Assembly: GCF_019424165.1 (NCBI RefSeq)
Contig: NZ_JAHZAA010000006.1
Location: forward strand, 70,981 to 87,577
Length of the DNA: 16,597 nucleotides
DNA from: Desulfovibrio sp.
Lineage (GTDB): Bacteria > Desulfobacterota > Desulfovibrionia > Desulfovibrionales > Desulfovibrionaceae
Reading direction: 5' to 3'
This document shows, one piece after another, positions 7,511 to 14,496 of this stretch. Position numbers and translations under genes: made by a program. The notes beneath the pieces were generated by a model. The model worked only from the letters and a program-made list of their open reading frames with translations, searched no databases and was not told where the DNA came from. Positions within the stretch are counted from its first letter, which is position 1, and every line of letters begins with the position of its first letter.

Positions 7511-7780
7511 CTACGCGGCAGGCACTCCCCGTGCGGGTCCGTCTTCCGCCAAAGCGCCCCAGCGCAATTCCGCAGTAGCATTCACCAGCTCCCCCTGCTC
7601 CATCCCAATGGCCTCTGCAAGCAGAAGTATCGTCGTAAAGCGCGGCTCACTTCTGTCATGCTCAAGATTGTTCAGGTAACGGGTGCTGCGCTCCATGCAC
7701 CTTAACAGCGCGTCAAGCGCCCAGCCGCCTGCTGCAACAGCCGCAGATTTTCGTTGACTCTGACCAGCAGCACAACACAT
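7511..7780 (-). pseudogene. XRE-family helix-turn-helix regulator, frameshifted
   Basis: The open frame from ATG 7780 gives 89 aa. Its middle and end read as the second half of an XRE/Cro-type HTH: RSTRYLNNLEHDRSEPRFTT followed by ILLLAEAIGMEQGEL. The first helix is missing in this frame but present in another one: from GTG 7773 the frame reads LLVRVNENLRLLQQAAG and breaks near 7720-7727. Joined at that point, the two pieces reproduce the normal XRE spacing exactly (ENLR to RYL, 28 residues). A 4-nt loss at a CTGG repeat would explain the break. Either the gene is dead or the base calls there are wrong. It is a solitary small regulator, upstream of its own terminator, with no clear target. 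The frame can be read further upstream through the tRNA-Ser gene, but that part is not coding. Confidence 0.6.
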
Positions 7781-7823
7781 CAGCCCCCCCCTGAACGCGC
7801 CAGAACACCTTTTTTCCAGACGC

Positions 7824-7859
7824 AAAAACGGCGAGCTACTTATGCAGTAACTCGCCGTT
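7824..7859 (-). terminator. Intrinsic terminator of tRNA-Ser
   Basis: AACGGCGAG (7827-7835) pairs with CTCGCCGTT (7851-7859). TAC/GTA extend the stem after one mismatch around a 7-nt loop. On the minus strand the stem is followed by TTTTT (7828-7824), about 12 nt beyond the tRNA 3' end. Confidence 0.8.
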
Positions 7860-7871
7860 CTTATTGGCTTG

Positions 7872-7966
7872 TGGCGGAGAGGGAGAGATTTGAACTCTCG
7901 ATACAGGTTTAAGCCCGTATACTCGCTTAGCAGGCGAGCTCCTTCGGCCGACTCGGACACCTCTCC
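7872..7966 (-). tRNA. tRNA-Ser(GCT)
   Basis: A 95-nt class II tRNA read on the minus strand. The acceptor GGAGAGG (7966-7960) pairs with CCTCTCC, followed by discriminator G and an encoded CCA (7874-7872). The anticodon loop is CTGCTAA with anticodon GCT, decoding AGC/AGU. The T-loop reads TTCAAAT-like between matching GAGAG/CTCTC arms, and a long variable arm typical of serine tRNAs is present. It has its own promoter (8007-8035) and terminator (7824-7859). Confidence 0.96.
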
Positions 7967-8006
7967 ACGTGCAACAGGCGCAGCAGCGCCCAGAATGCAG
8001 AAGCGC

Positions 8007-8035
8007 AATCTAGCTTAGTACGGCATACCTGTCAA
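8007..8035 (-). promoter_or_regulatory. Sigma70 promoter of tRNA-Ser
   Basis: On the minus strand, a consensus TTGACA (8035-8030), a 17-bp spacer and TAGATT (8012-8007). The transcript would begin about 34 nt before the tRNA 5' end. Confidence 0.8.
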
Positions 8036-8371
8036 GAGAATGAACATTTTTGTTCCACATTCAAGCAGGCCGCCTTGCCGCTGTACGAATCGCACATGCA
8101 GCATGCTTTCTCGCCCGGCAAGCATCCGCAAGAGCCGCACGCAAGCATAGCACAATCCGCAGCGGCTGTTTCCACCGCACGCCCCCGCTGCCCCCGGCGC
8201 GGCCGCAACCATGCCCTGCCCCCTTTCTGGCGCAAAAAATCTGGTTGCAAGGTGCACACGACCACCCCGCGCACGGCGTATTTCCCTGCCGAAACAGCCG
8301 CACGTTGACCCTTGCCGCTGGTTGGCGTAATTTGGGAGTTTACATTATCGCCAGGAGCAATGGAGCGCATT
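8036..8371. other. Intergenic region between divergent tRNA-Ser and glnS
   Basis: There is no supported gene. Short open frames occur on both strands, but none has a recognisable motif or a good ribosome binding site. The C-rich stretch at 8170-8225 is unexplained. A glnS promoter must lie toward the right end; I could not pick a convincing -35/-10 pair. Confidence 0.5.
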
Positions 8372-10132
8372 ATGGCCCCCGAAACAAAATCCACAGTCCC
8401 CTCCCCCGCAGCGCCCGCAGCAGGTTCACCCAATTCTTCCAGCGCCACTGCGGCGGAGTCTGCAAGCAAGCCCGGAGTGGACTTTATCCGGGCGCGCATT
8501 ATGGAAGACAACGCCACCGGCCGTTACGACGGCAAGGTTCATACGCGCTTTCCTCCTGAGCCTAACGGATACCTGCACCTGGGCCACGCCAAATCCATCT
8601 GCCTGAACTTCGGCGTTGCTAATGAATTCAGCGGGTTGTGCAATCTGCGCTTTGACGACACCAATCCCACCAGAGAAGAACAGGAATACGTCGACTCCAT
8701 CCGCGAAGACGTCCACTGGCTTGGCGGCGACTGGCAGGATAGAGAATTTTACGCTTCCAACTATTTTGGCCAGTTGTACGACTATGCCGAACAGCTTATC
8801 AAAATGGGCAAAGCCTATGTGGACGACCTTTCGGCTGAAGAAATCCGTGAGCATCGCGGCACGCTTACCGAACCCGGCCGCGAAAGCCCCTGGCGCAACC
8901 GCAGCGTGGAAGAAAACCTCGACCTCTTCCGCCGCATGCGTGCCGGAGAATTTGCCGATGGCGAACGGGTGCTGCGCGCCAAGATCAACATGGCTTCGCC
9001 CAACCTTGTCATGCGGGACCCGACAATCTACCGCATCCGGCATGCCGAGCACCACCGCACGGGCAACGAATGGTGCATCTACCCCATGTACGACTTCACC
9101 CATTGCCTGTCGGATTCCATTGAAGGCATCACCCATTCACTCTGCACCCTGGAGTTCGTGAACAACCGCGAGCTGTACGACTGGGTTCTCGATACCCTCG
9201 GGGTCTACCACCCCCAGCAGATTGAATTCGCCCGCCTCAACCTTACCTATACCGTGCTCTCCAAACGCAAGCTCATCCAGCTTGTCAAGGAAGGCCATGT
9301 ACAGGGATGGGACGACCCGCGTATGCCCACACTCAGCGGGCTGCGCCGCCGGGGCGTGCCGTCTGAAGCCCTGCGCGAATTCTGCTCCCGCATCGGCCTC
9401 GCGCGGGCCGATTCCACCGTGGAATACTCCATGCTGGAATTCTGCGTGCGCGAACATCTGAACGCCCATGCCGCACGCGTCATGGCGGTGCTGGACCCGA
9501 TCAAGGTAGTTATCGAAAACTATCCCGAAGGGCAGGTGGAAGAATTTGACATGCCCTTCCATCCGGAAGACGAAAGCTATGGCAACCGCAAAGTTCCCTT
9601 CTCGCGCGAGATATACATCGAGCGTGACGACTTCCGCCTGGACCCGCCGAAAAAATATCACCGCCTGGCCCCCGGTGCGGAAGTACGCCTGCGCTACGCA
9701 TACTTTATCACCTGCCGCGAAGCCGTACTGGATGAAAACGGCAATGTAACGGAGCTGCGCTGCGTGTACGATCCTGAAAGCCGTGGCGGCCAAAGCCCGG
9801 ACGGCCGCAAGGTCAAAGGAACTATTCACTGGGTTTCGGCCGCGCATGCGCTTCCGGCAGAGGTACGCCTGTACGAGCAGCTCTTCAGTGTAGAAAACCC
9901 CAATGCGGCTCCCGAAGGCCAGTCCTTTCTGGACTATATCAATCCCCAGTCCCTCACGGTTGTTGAGGGCCTGCTTGAACCGGCCCTTGCGGAGCTTGCC
10001 GTGGGGCAGAAAGTGCAGTTCGAACGCCTTGGCTACTTCTGTAAGGATATAGACAGCACTGCGGAGCGCCCGGTCTTCAACCGCACAGCAACCCTGCGCG
10101 ACACCTGGGCCAAACTTGATAAAAAAGGATAA
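8372..10132 (+). CDS. glnS: Glutaminyl-tRNA synthetase
   Basis: A 586-aa cytoplasmic class I aminoacyl-tRNA synthetase that charges tRNA-Gln with glutamine. It has the HIGH-type motif in PPEPNGYLHLGHAKS (HLGH at 69-72) and the KMSKS-type motif as VLSKRK (from residue 295). Between them are GlnRS-typical blocks: NLRFDDTNPTREEQEYVDSI, AEHHRTGNEWCIYPMYDFTH and GITHSLCTLEF. The C-terminal anticodon-binding barrels include GRKVKGTIHWVSAAHALP and end FNRTATLRDTWAKLDKKG. I chose ATG 8372 because GGAG lies 6 nt upstream. An in-frame ATG at 8360 has AGGAG only 2 nt away, and the frame is open to a TTG at 8312. Compared with E. coli GlnRS, it carries about 27 extra N-terminal residues rich in Ala, Ser and Pro. 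No clear intrinsic terminator is visible before tRNA-Lys. Confidence 0.97.
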   Translation: MAPETKSTVPSPAAPAAGSPNSSSATAAESASKPGVDFIRARIMEDNATGRYDGKVHTRFPPEPNGYLHLGHAKSICLNFGVANEFSGLCNLRFDDTNPTREEQEYVDSIREDVHWLGGDWQDREFYASNYFGQLYDYAEQLIKMGKAYVDDLSAEEIREHRGTLTEPGRESPWRNRSVEENLDLFRRMRAGEFADGERVLRAKINMASPNLVMRDPTIYRIRHAEHHRTGNEWCIYPMYDFTHCLSDSIEGITHSLCTLEFVNNRELYDWVLDTLGVYHPQQIEFARLNLTYTVLSKRKLIQLVKEGHVQGWDDPRMPTLSGLRRRGVPSEALREFCSRIGLARADSTVEYSMLEFCVREHLNAHAARVMAVLDPIKVVIENYPEGQVEEFDMPFHPEDESYGNRKVPFSREIYIERDDFRLDPPKKYHRLAPGAEVRLRYAYFITCREAVLDENGNVTELRCVYDPESRGGQSPDGRKVKGTIHWVSAAHALPAEVRLYEQLFSVENPNAAPEGQSFLDYINPQSLTVVEGLLEPALAELAVGQKVQFERLGYFCKDIDSTAERPVFNRTATLRDTWAKLDKKG

Positions 10133-10293
10133 GGCCACAGCCCAACTGTGACTTCACGGCAAAAGCTGGCCCGGGGCGGCATACCCGGCGTGGCCCCCGC
10201 CGCCGCACTTGCCGAAAACAGCATTGAAAAATGACACTTACGCCCGATCCGACCTGTTCTTCAGGACAAACGGACCGGCCGCAAATTTCATGC

Positions 10294-10322
10294 TTGACAG
10301 CCGCAGCATCTGTATATATATT
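10294..10322 (+). promoter_or_regulatory. Sigma70 promoter of tRNA-Lys
   Basis: Consensus TTGACA (10294-10299), a 17-bp spacer and TATATT (10317-10322). The tRNA 5' end is 12 nt further on, so the 5' leader is very short. Confidence 0.85.
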
Positions 10323-10334
10323 GCGCGTCTCAAT

Positions 10335-10410
10335 GGGTCGTTAACTCAGCAGGTAGAGTATCTGCCTTTTAAGCAGAGAGTCGCAGGTTCGAACCCCGCA
10401 CGACCCACCA
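10335..10410 (+). tRNA. tRNA-Lys(TTT)
   Basis: A 76-nt tRNA including encoded CCA. The acceptor GGGTCGT pairs with ACGACCC, the discriminator is A, the D-stem is ACTC/GAGT, the anticodon stem is TCTGC/GCAGA with loop CTTTTAA (anticodon TTT), and the T-loop is TTCGAAC. The T-stem GCAGG/CCCGC contains one A-C mismatch. It is flanked by a strong promoter and a strong terminator, so it is a single-gene unit. Confidence 0.96.
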
Positions 10411-10420
10411 AGAAAATCAA

Positions 10421-10453
10421 AGGCTTATGACTAAACGTCATAAGCCTTTTTTT
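10421..10453 (+). terminator. Intrinsic terminator of tRNA-Lys
   Basis: AGGCTTATGAC (10421-10431) pairs perfectly with GTCATAAGCCT (10437-10447) around the loop TAAAC. It is followed by a run of T to 10453. Confidence 0.93.
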
Positions 10454-10455
10454 GT

Positions 10456-10480
10456 TAGGGACTACAACTAGGGACTACAA
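10456..10480. repeat. 12-bp tandem direct repeat after tRNA-Lys
   Basis: TAGGGACTACAA occurs at 10456-10467 and again at 10469-10480, one base apart. It lies directly after the tRNA-Lys terminator and at the edge of gene-free DNA. This is a position where site-specific integrases often act, but no integrase or tRNA 3'-end duplicate is visible in the window. Confidence 0.7.
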
Positions 10481-10559
10481 AATACATTTTTCTATTGAGC
10501 TTTCAAAAATAAAATTAACAATTATAGTATGTTATGACTTGAAGCCCATTTAAAAAAAT

Positions 10560-10607
10560 GCAATCATATTGCGAGTCTCCGCAATTCATTGCAATCAGTG
10601 CAATTGC
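10560..10607. repeat. Cluster of GCAAT/ATTGC motifs
   Basis: GCAAT starts at 10560, 10581, 10591 and 10600. Its complement ATTGC starts at 10568, 10588 and 10603. Several are about one or two helical turns apart. Two overlaps form palindromes, ATTGCAAT-like at 10588-10595 and GCAATTGC at 10600-10607. The function is unknown; a protein-binding array is possible. Confidence 0.5.
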
Positions 10608-10694
10608 CTCCTTCCCCTCATGCCCTATACGCAGCAACGGTTCCAGCCCCCCATTGCGACTCTTTTTTTGCAAACTTTTGACAGCAATGGCCCC

Positions 10695-10757
10695 CAGGAA
10701 TTGGTCAGCCCCTGTCTATTGGGCAGAGACTAACCAATCCTGGACTAACCAATCCTG
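10695..10757. repeat. 15-bp tandem duplication with inverted partner
   Basis: GACTAACCAATCCTG is present twice in perfect tandem (10728-10742, 10743-10757). An imperfect inverted copy, CAGGAATTGGTCAG, lies at 10695-10708, so the first copy can form a hairpin. An inner CTGTC/GGCAG stem adds to it. The second copy could replace the first in pairing. Confidence 0.65.
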
Positions 10758-10986
10758 TGGGGGTTTATTTTTCCACCCTGCTGGGGCATTTCTGTAAACA
10801 AGCATGGGCTGTTACTTCACGCCAGAATGGCATCAGCCGTTTCAGCGGGCGGCGGCACAGCACCGGGCTGACATGGCCATGGGGGGCCGTATTCAGTGCC
10901 GTGCCGCCCCTTCCCGCAGGACCATAACGGCAAATCGTGCGCAAATGGCGTACTAGCTGCCGCATGGCCTGCGCAAAGCGGAGCAG

Positions 10987-12021
10987 TTATTTTTTGCACA
11001 TTTCTTCCAGGAACGGAATCACCTGCTTTTTGCGGCTCATGACACCGGGCAGCCAGGCGGACGAGTCCTTGAATTCAACCTTGAAAACCGCGTCCGGAAG
11101 AGCGGGATCATCGCTGATTGCCAGCATTTCCGTGCCTTGCTTGCTGATGTCGGTAAGCATAAGGAAGATGCTGTTCAGTTTCGTTTCTTCTTTGATCAGG
11201 GCCATGGCAGCCAGCAGATCTTTTTTCTTGCCCGCCAGCATATCCAGAGAGAGCACCTCAAGCTGCCCCACGCCAACTGGCGTACCGCTCATTTCAAATT
11301 TTTTGTAGTCGCGGAGCACCAGTTCGCGGGGCGATACGCCATCCAGCGCAGACTTGGCCTTGAAAAGATCGTGGGCCAGAGCCTGCTGGTCTTTTACTCC
11401 CGCAATTTTGGCCAGCGCGTTGCCAGCGGCCTTGTCACGCGCTGTCGTGGTGACAGACTGATACATGACCGTATCGGAAAGTATGGCGCACAGCATGCCA
11501 CCAGCGAGATTTTGGGGAATGCTCACCTTATAAAATTGCATCATTTCATACAGTACGGTGTTGGCGCTACCGAGCGGCAGCAGCCACGCCTCCAGCGGGG
11601 AGCCGGTGCTCAGGCCGCCAAGCTTGTGATGGTCGGCGATAAAAACCAGAGAAGCGTCTTTAAGATCGTCCGGCCCCTGCGCGGCATCGTTGAAATCCAC
11701 AAGCCCCACGGCCTTGCCCGCCACAGGTCCAAGCATTGCGGGCATGGGAAGCCCGAATTTTTTGAGTCCAAATTCTGTTTCAGGGTTCGCCTTGCCTTGC
11801 GCCATGGCAATTGCCGGGCGGCCCGTTTCAGTAAGCAGATGACTTGCTGCTAACGCCCCAACAATACTATCTGTATCTGGATTTTTATGCCCGAACACAA
11901 GAATGGATTCAGGCGAGGCCGCCGCCGCGAAACAGGATGGAAATGCCAAGGCCGCTACCAGCATGGTCACACCCAGGCAGCTTACACATTTTCTTAACAA
12001 TGGAATAATTTTTTTCATCAT
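10987..12021 (-). CDS. ppaC: Exported family II (Mn-dependent, DHH) inorganic pyrophosphatase
   Basis: A 344-aa enzyme that would hydrolyse pyrophosphate to phosphate. Family II metal and active-site motifs are in order: FGHKNPDTDS (His and two Asp), VDFND (the usual VDHNE metal-Asp motif, with Phe for His), DHHKLGG, SDT (metal Asp) and the C-terminal SRKKQVIPFL that binds phosphate. Ahead of these is an N-terminal segment that is unusual for the family. It has basic MMKKIIPLLRK, a hydrophobic VTMLVAALAFPSC stretch and an Ala-rich cut site near residue 33, i.e. a signal peptide, so the protein is predicted to be periplasmic. No lipobox is evident. Start ATG 12021 has GAGGAG 9 nt upstream; a second ATG follows immediately. 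It stands alone between gene-free intervals. The gene name follows the family; the export is inferred. Confidence 0.9.
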   Translation of the reverse strand: MMKKIIPLLRKCVSCLGVTMLVAALAFPSCFAAAASPESILVFGHKNPDTDSIVGALAASHLLTETGRPAIAMAQGKANPETEFGLKKFGLPMPAMLGPVAGKAVGLVDFNDAAQGPDDLKDASLVFIADHHKLGGLSTGSPLEAWLLPLGSANTVLYEMMQFYKVSIPQNLAGGMLCAILSDTVMYQSVTTTARDKAAGNALAKIAGVKDQQALAHDLFKAKSALDGVSPRELVLRDYKKFEMSGTPVGVGQLEVLSLDMLAGKKKDLLAAMALIKEETKLNSIFLMLTDISKQGTEMLAISDDPALPDAVFKVEFKDSSAWLPGVMSRKKQVIPFLEEMCKK

Positions 12022-12291
12022 GCTACCAGTCTCCTCAATTGACTACACCGTTAAAACAGGTTCGTGCGTCGCGGAGCACATGTTCCAGTGTTCGTTGCCG
12101 CACGCCCAATCTTTGCATAATGAGCGCGGCTGCTGGCAACATATCTTCCGAGGCACACACAAATAAAACAATACAAAAATACTGTTCCGCGCTTCAGCGC
12201 TAAAAACATTTCACAATAAAACAGTATATAAAAAATACCTTCCGTCAATGAATTCAAAATCACAATTCTTTATCATTACAATAGTTATAAT
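12022..12291. other. AT-rich intergenic spacer upstream of the pyrophosphatase gene
   Basis: There is no gene. The stretch 12150-12300 is strongly AT-rich compared with the surrounding genes and borders the transposase relic. The pyrophosphatase promoter should lie at 12030-12130 on the minus strand, but I see no convincing consensus. Confidence 0.45.
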
Positions 12292-12543
12292 TTATAAATT
12301 TTGCCTGCCAGGTGATATTGTCATGAGACTGGAGCCATAAAAAATGTACCTGATAGAAATCGCGGCCAGAAATAATGCGGTATTCTCCGCATATCTGGTC
12401 GCGATCCCTCGCCATCGCTTCAAATGAAGGAAAGCGCTTTCCACCAGGCGCCGCTCTTCATAAAATTCTTTGCCGTACCCTTGCGGTTCTTTTCTGTTCT
12501 TCTTTGGCGGGCTTTCGCGCTCATTGCCGCCTTTACAACACAA
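12292..12543 (-). pseudogene. C-terminal remnant of an IS5-type DDE transposase
   Basis: An 83-codon frame whose middle part (about 12510-12337) matches the C-terminal end of IS5-family transposases: PPKKNRKEPQGYGKEFYEER followed by RRLVESAFLHLKRWRGIATR and an ALFLAAI helix. The Glu in LVESAF corresponds to the third catalytic acidic residue of the DDE triad. The two upstream Asp motifs and the N-terminal half are absent: the frame is closed by a stop just upstream, and the DNA to 12650 shows no continuation in any frame. The apparent TTG start is only the point of truncation. No terminal inverted repeats or target duplication could be found by eye. Confidence 0.8.
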
Positions 12544-12855
12544 AGACCTCCCTCACCGCCAAGCGTCGCTACAGATTTTCAAAGGCCATAGTTTTCAGGC
12601 CCTGCGCAGGCGCTGTCCGGCCTATTGCTTCGCAAGCATATGACCGCACAAAAAGTTGGCCGGCCCCCCCTCGCGTGAAAAGGGGAACCGGCCGCTGGAG
12701 GAGATACGCCATCAGCTTACGGGGCTGTGCAAGCACATGTAAACTTGCTGGCGGGATTCCCCATGCGCATGGTCATGGGAAACATTGGCGTGTAGACAGC
12801 AAGGCTAACAAAGCAAAGCTATTGCATCTCCTGCCAGAAAGGAATTTTCTCCAGA
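12544..12855. other. Gene-free interval between transposase relic and permease
   Basis: This holds only the terminator hairpin at 12650-12693. The open frame running across it on the plus strand has no recognisable motif and mostly antisenses the transposase relic and the permease 3' end. Confidence 0.5.
12650..12693 (-). terminator. Probable terminator of the xsc-permease unit
   Basis: GGCCGG (12658-12663) pairs with CCGGCC (12688-12693), with an inner C-run/GGGG pairing. On the minus strand the stem is followed, after 3 nt, by TTTTT (12654-12650). It lies about 160 nt past the permease stop. Confidence 0.6.
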
Positions 12856-14328
12856 CTATGCCGCAAGCTGGTCAGGCTTTGAGGTGGCCCGTTGGGCTAT
12901 ATGATCCTTCAGGTCAGATTCACCCAAAATCATATACGTGCGCTCTTCTTCAGAAATGGCGTGTACAGCTTTGTATCGCACGATGTAGAAGAAAACACCC
13001 AGGATAAACCAGGCAACCAGCACATGCCACGATTCGGGTCCGATGCACGCTGGCGACATGGGCAGCGTCAGCAAGGCCAGGCAGATCAAAGAAGCCAGGC
13101 AGCCAAGTATCCCGCTTATATTACAATTATCTTTCTGCTTGCGCATGATTACAAAGGCGGACGCCGAAGCAAAAAAGTAGGCCACGATAGTGCCGATTGA
13201 AGACATATCCACAACCCAGGACAAAACTTCACGGCCGAAGAAGGGCGCAATCGCCACAACAACAAGAGTAAAGTTGAGCGCATTATGCGGGGTCTTGTAC
13301 TTTTTGTGCAGTGAGGAGAACCACACTGGCAAAATGTGGGCGCGCCCCATGCTGAACATAAGCCTTGAACTGGCGATGAAAAAGCCGTTAATACCGGTCA
13401 GAATGGCTGAAAGCACCGCAAGCGCAAGCACGATACTGCCGACCTTGCCCAGTGAAAGGCTGACGGTATATCCCGTGTGCCATACGGGGTTAAGTGCCAG
13501 CAGCTCCTGGTAGGGGATAACGGCCGCCACGGCCAGGGTGATGATACTGTAGGTGACGATGCCACACACAATGGACAAAATCATGAGCCGTACGCCCGTT
13601 TTTGCGGAAAAATTAAATTCCTCCGCAGCCTGCGGGATAGTGTCAAAGCCCACAAAAAGCCAGGGGGCAATAGCAGTGACCGCTGCTATGGAGGCAATGA
13701 CTGACTTGTCCTGCGCAAACCACGGTTCGATATTCTGCCATTGGCTTGTTGGCGACACGACAGCGCCCACAAGAAGGGCAAGCACGCCGATAGCCAATAT
13801 CACCGCAAGCACAACCTGGACTTTACTTACAATGTCTGCACCTCTGTAATTGAGATACCAGAACAGCGCCAACACAGCTTCCAGAAATAATAGCTCACCG
13901 AAATATATTTTCCATTCAGCAATACTATACATATACCCCAGTTCCAGAACACCGGGGATGAGAAAACGCGTCAACAACACGATGGCAGTGCCGTTGAGGG
14001 CGATGATGCACAGGTATCCCAAAAGCAACGCCCACCCGCCAACAAAGGCCAGGCCAGGCCCGAATGCAGCATAGGCAAAAGCAAAAACACCTCCAGCCAC
14101 AGGGTAAAGCCCCACAACTTTACCGTAACTCACCGCTATAAACATGAGCAGCAGGCCCCCGCATACAAAACCTATGCAGGCACCGATCGGCCCAGACCCC
14201 GGCAAAAACCGTAAACCGGGCATAATGAAGGCTCCCCATCCGATAATCGCGCCGAATGCTAACGCCCATATGGACAACGGGGACATATTTTTTTCCAAGA
14301 CCGGTCGGGATTCATGAACTTGTGACAT
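12856..14328 (-). CDS. APC-superfamily permease (amino acid/amine type), 12 TM
   Basis: A 490-aa inner-membrane transporter. It opens with the APC TM1 unwinding motif in AFGAIIGWGAFIMPG and continues with about 12 hydrophobic segments. The TM6 region reads LFVGFDTIPQAAEEF, a conserved block of one APC subgroup, and the TM8 region has GINGFFIASSRLMFSMGR. The C-terminus is a short polar tail. The start ATG 14328 has GAGGAG 9 nt upstream. It lies 168 nt downstream of xsc on the same strand, so it may be co-transcribed. This context suggests uptake of taurine or another sulfonate-bearing or related amine, but APC substrates cannot be predicted from these motifs. Alternatives are an ordinary amino acid or polyamine transporter unrelated to xsc. 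Confidence 0.85.
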   Translation of the reverse strand: MSQVHESRPVLEKNMSPLSIWALAFGAIIGWGAFIMPGLRFLPGSGPIGACIGFVCGGLLLMFIAVSYGKVVGLYPVAGGVFAFAYAAFGPGLAFVGGWALLLGYLCIIALNGTAIVLLTRFLIPGVLELGYMYSIAEWKIYFGELLFLEAVLALFWYLNYRGADIVSKVQVVLAVILAIGVLALLVGAVVSPTSQWQNIEPWFAQDKSVIASIAAVTAIAPWLFVGFDTIPQAAEEFNFSAKTGVRLMILSIVCGIVTYSIITLAVAAVIPYQELLALNPVWHTGYTVSLSLGKVGSIVLALAVLSAILTGINGFFIASSRLMFSMGRAHILPVWFSSLHKKYKTPHNALNFTLVVVAIAPFFGREVLSWVVDMSSIGTIVAYFFASASAFVIMRKQKDNCNISGILGCLASLICLALLTLPMSPACIGPESWHVLVAWFILGVFFYIVRYKAVHAISEEERTYMILGESDLKDHIAQRATSKPDQLAA

Positions 14329-14454
14329 ACAACAGTTCTCCTCGGTTTTGGCACCTTCCGTGGCGCTTCAGGCAATAAAATTGCTGGCATAAAAATTGTG
14401 GAGCACAAAAAATCGCCAAATCTGAAATATGAATAAATTTGCCTCGATAACCGG

Positions 14455-14492
14455 AAGGGCGCGCCCGGGTGATACCCGGACGCGCCCTTTTT
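14455..14492 (+). terminator. GC-rich hairpin after xsc, T-run on the plus strand
   Basis: AAGGGCGCG (14455-14463) and CCGGGT (14465-14470) pair with ACCCGG (14474-14479) and CGCGCCCTT (14481-14489), with one mismatch and a 3-nt loop. The T-run (14488-14492) is on the plus strand. For xsc (minus) there is no T-run after the stem, so the hairpin may only attenuate or stabilise the transcript end before the permease. Confidence 0.6.
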
Positions 14493-14496
14493 CTGA

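Larger units (their letters stand above)
10481..10986. other. Gene-free, repeat-rich interval
   Basis: This roughly 500-bp stretch has no supported gene. It starts AT-rich (10480-10560), then has a cluster of GCAAT/ATTGC motifs (10560-10607) and a 15-bp tandem duplication with an inverted partner (10695-10757). A long GC-rich imperfect inverted repeat follows (10847-10863 with 10896-10909), which could fold downstream of the pyrophosphatase gene but lacks a T-run. Confidence 0.55.

Noticed and set aside
9137..10138. 333-codon open frame on the minus strand
   Set aside because: It is antisense to glnS, with no recognisable domain and no ribosome binding site of note.
10150..10206. GC-rich inverted sequence after glnS as a terminator
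   Set aside because: Some CGGGG/CCCCG pairing is possible, but there is no T-run and the stem is broken.
10558..10797. 79-codon plus-strand open frame in the repeat-rich interval
   Set aside because: It has no ribosome binding site, no motif, and runs through the tandem and inverted repeats.
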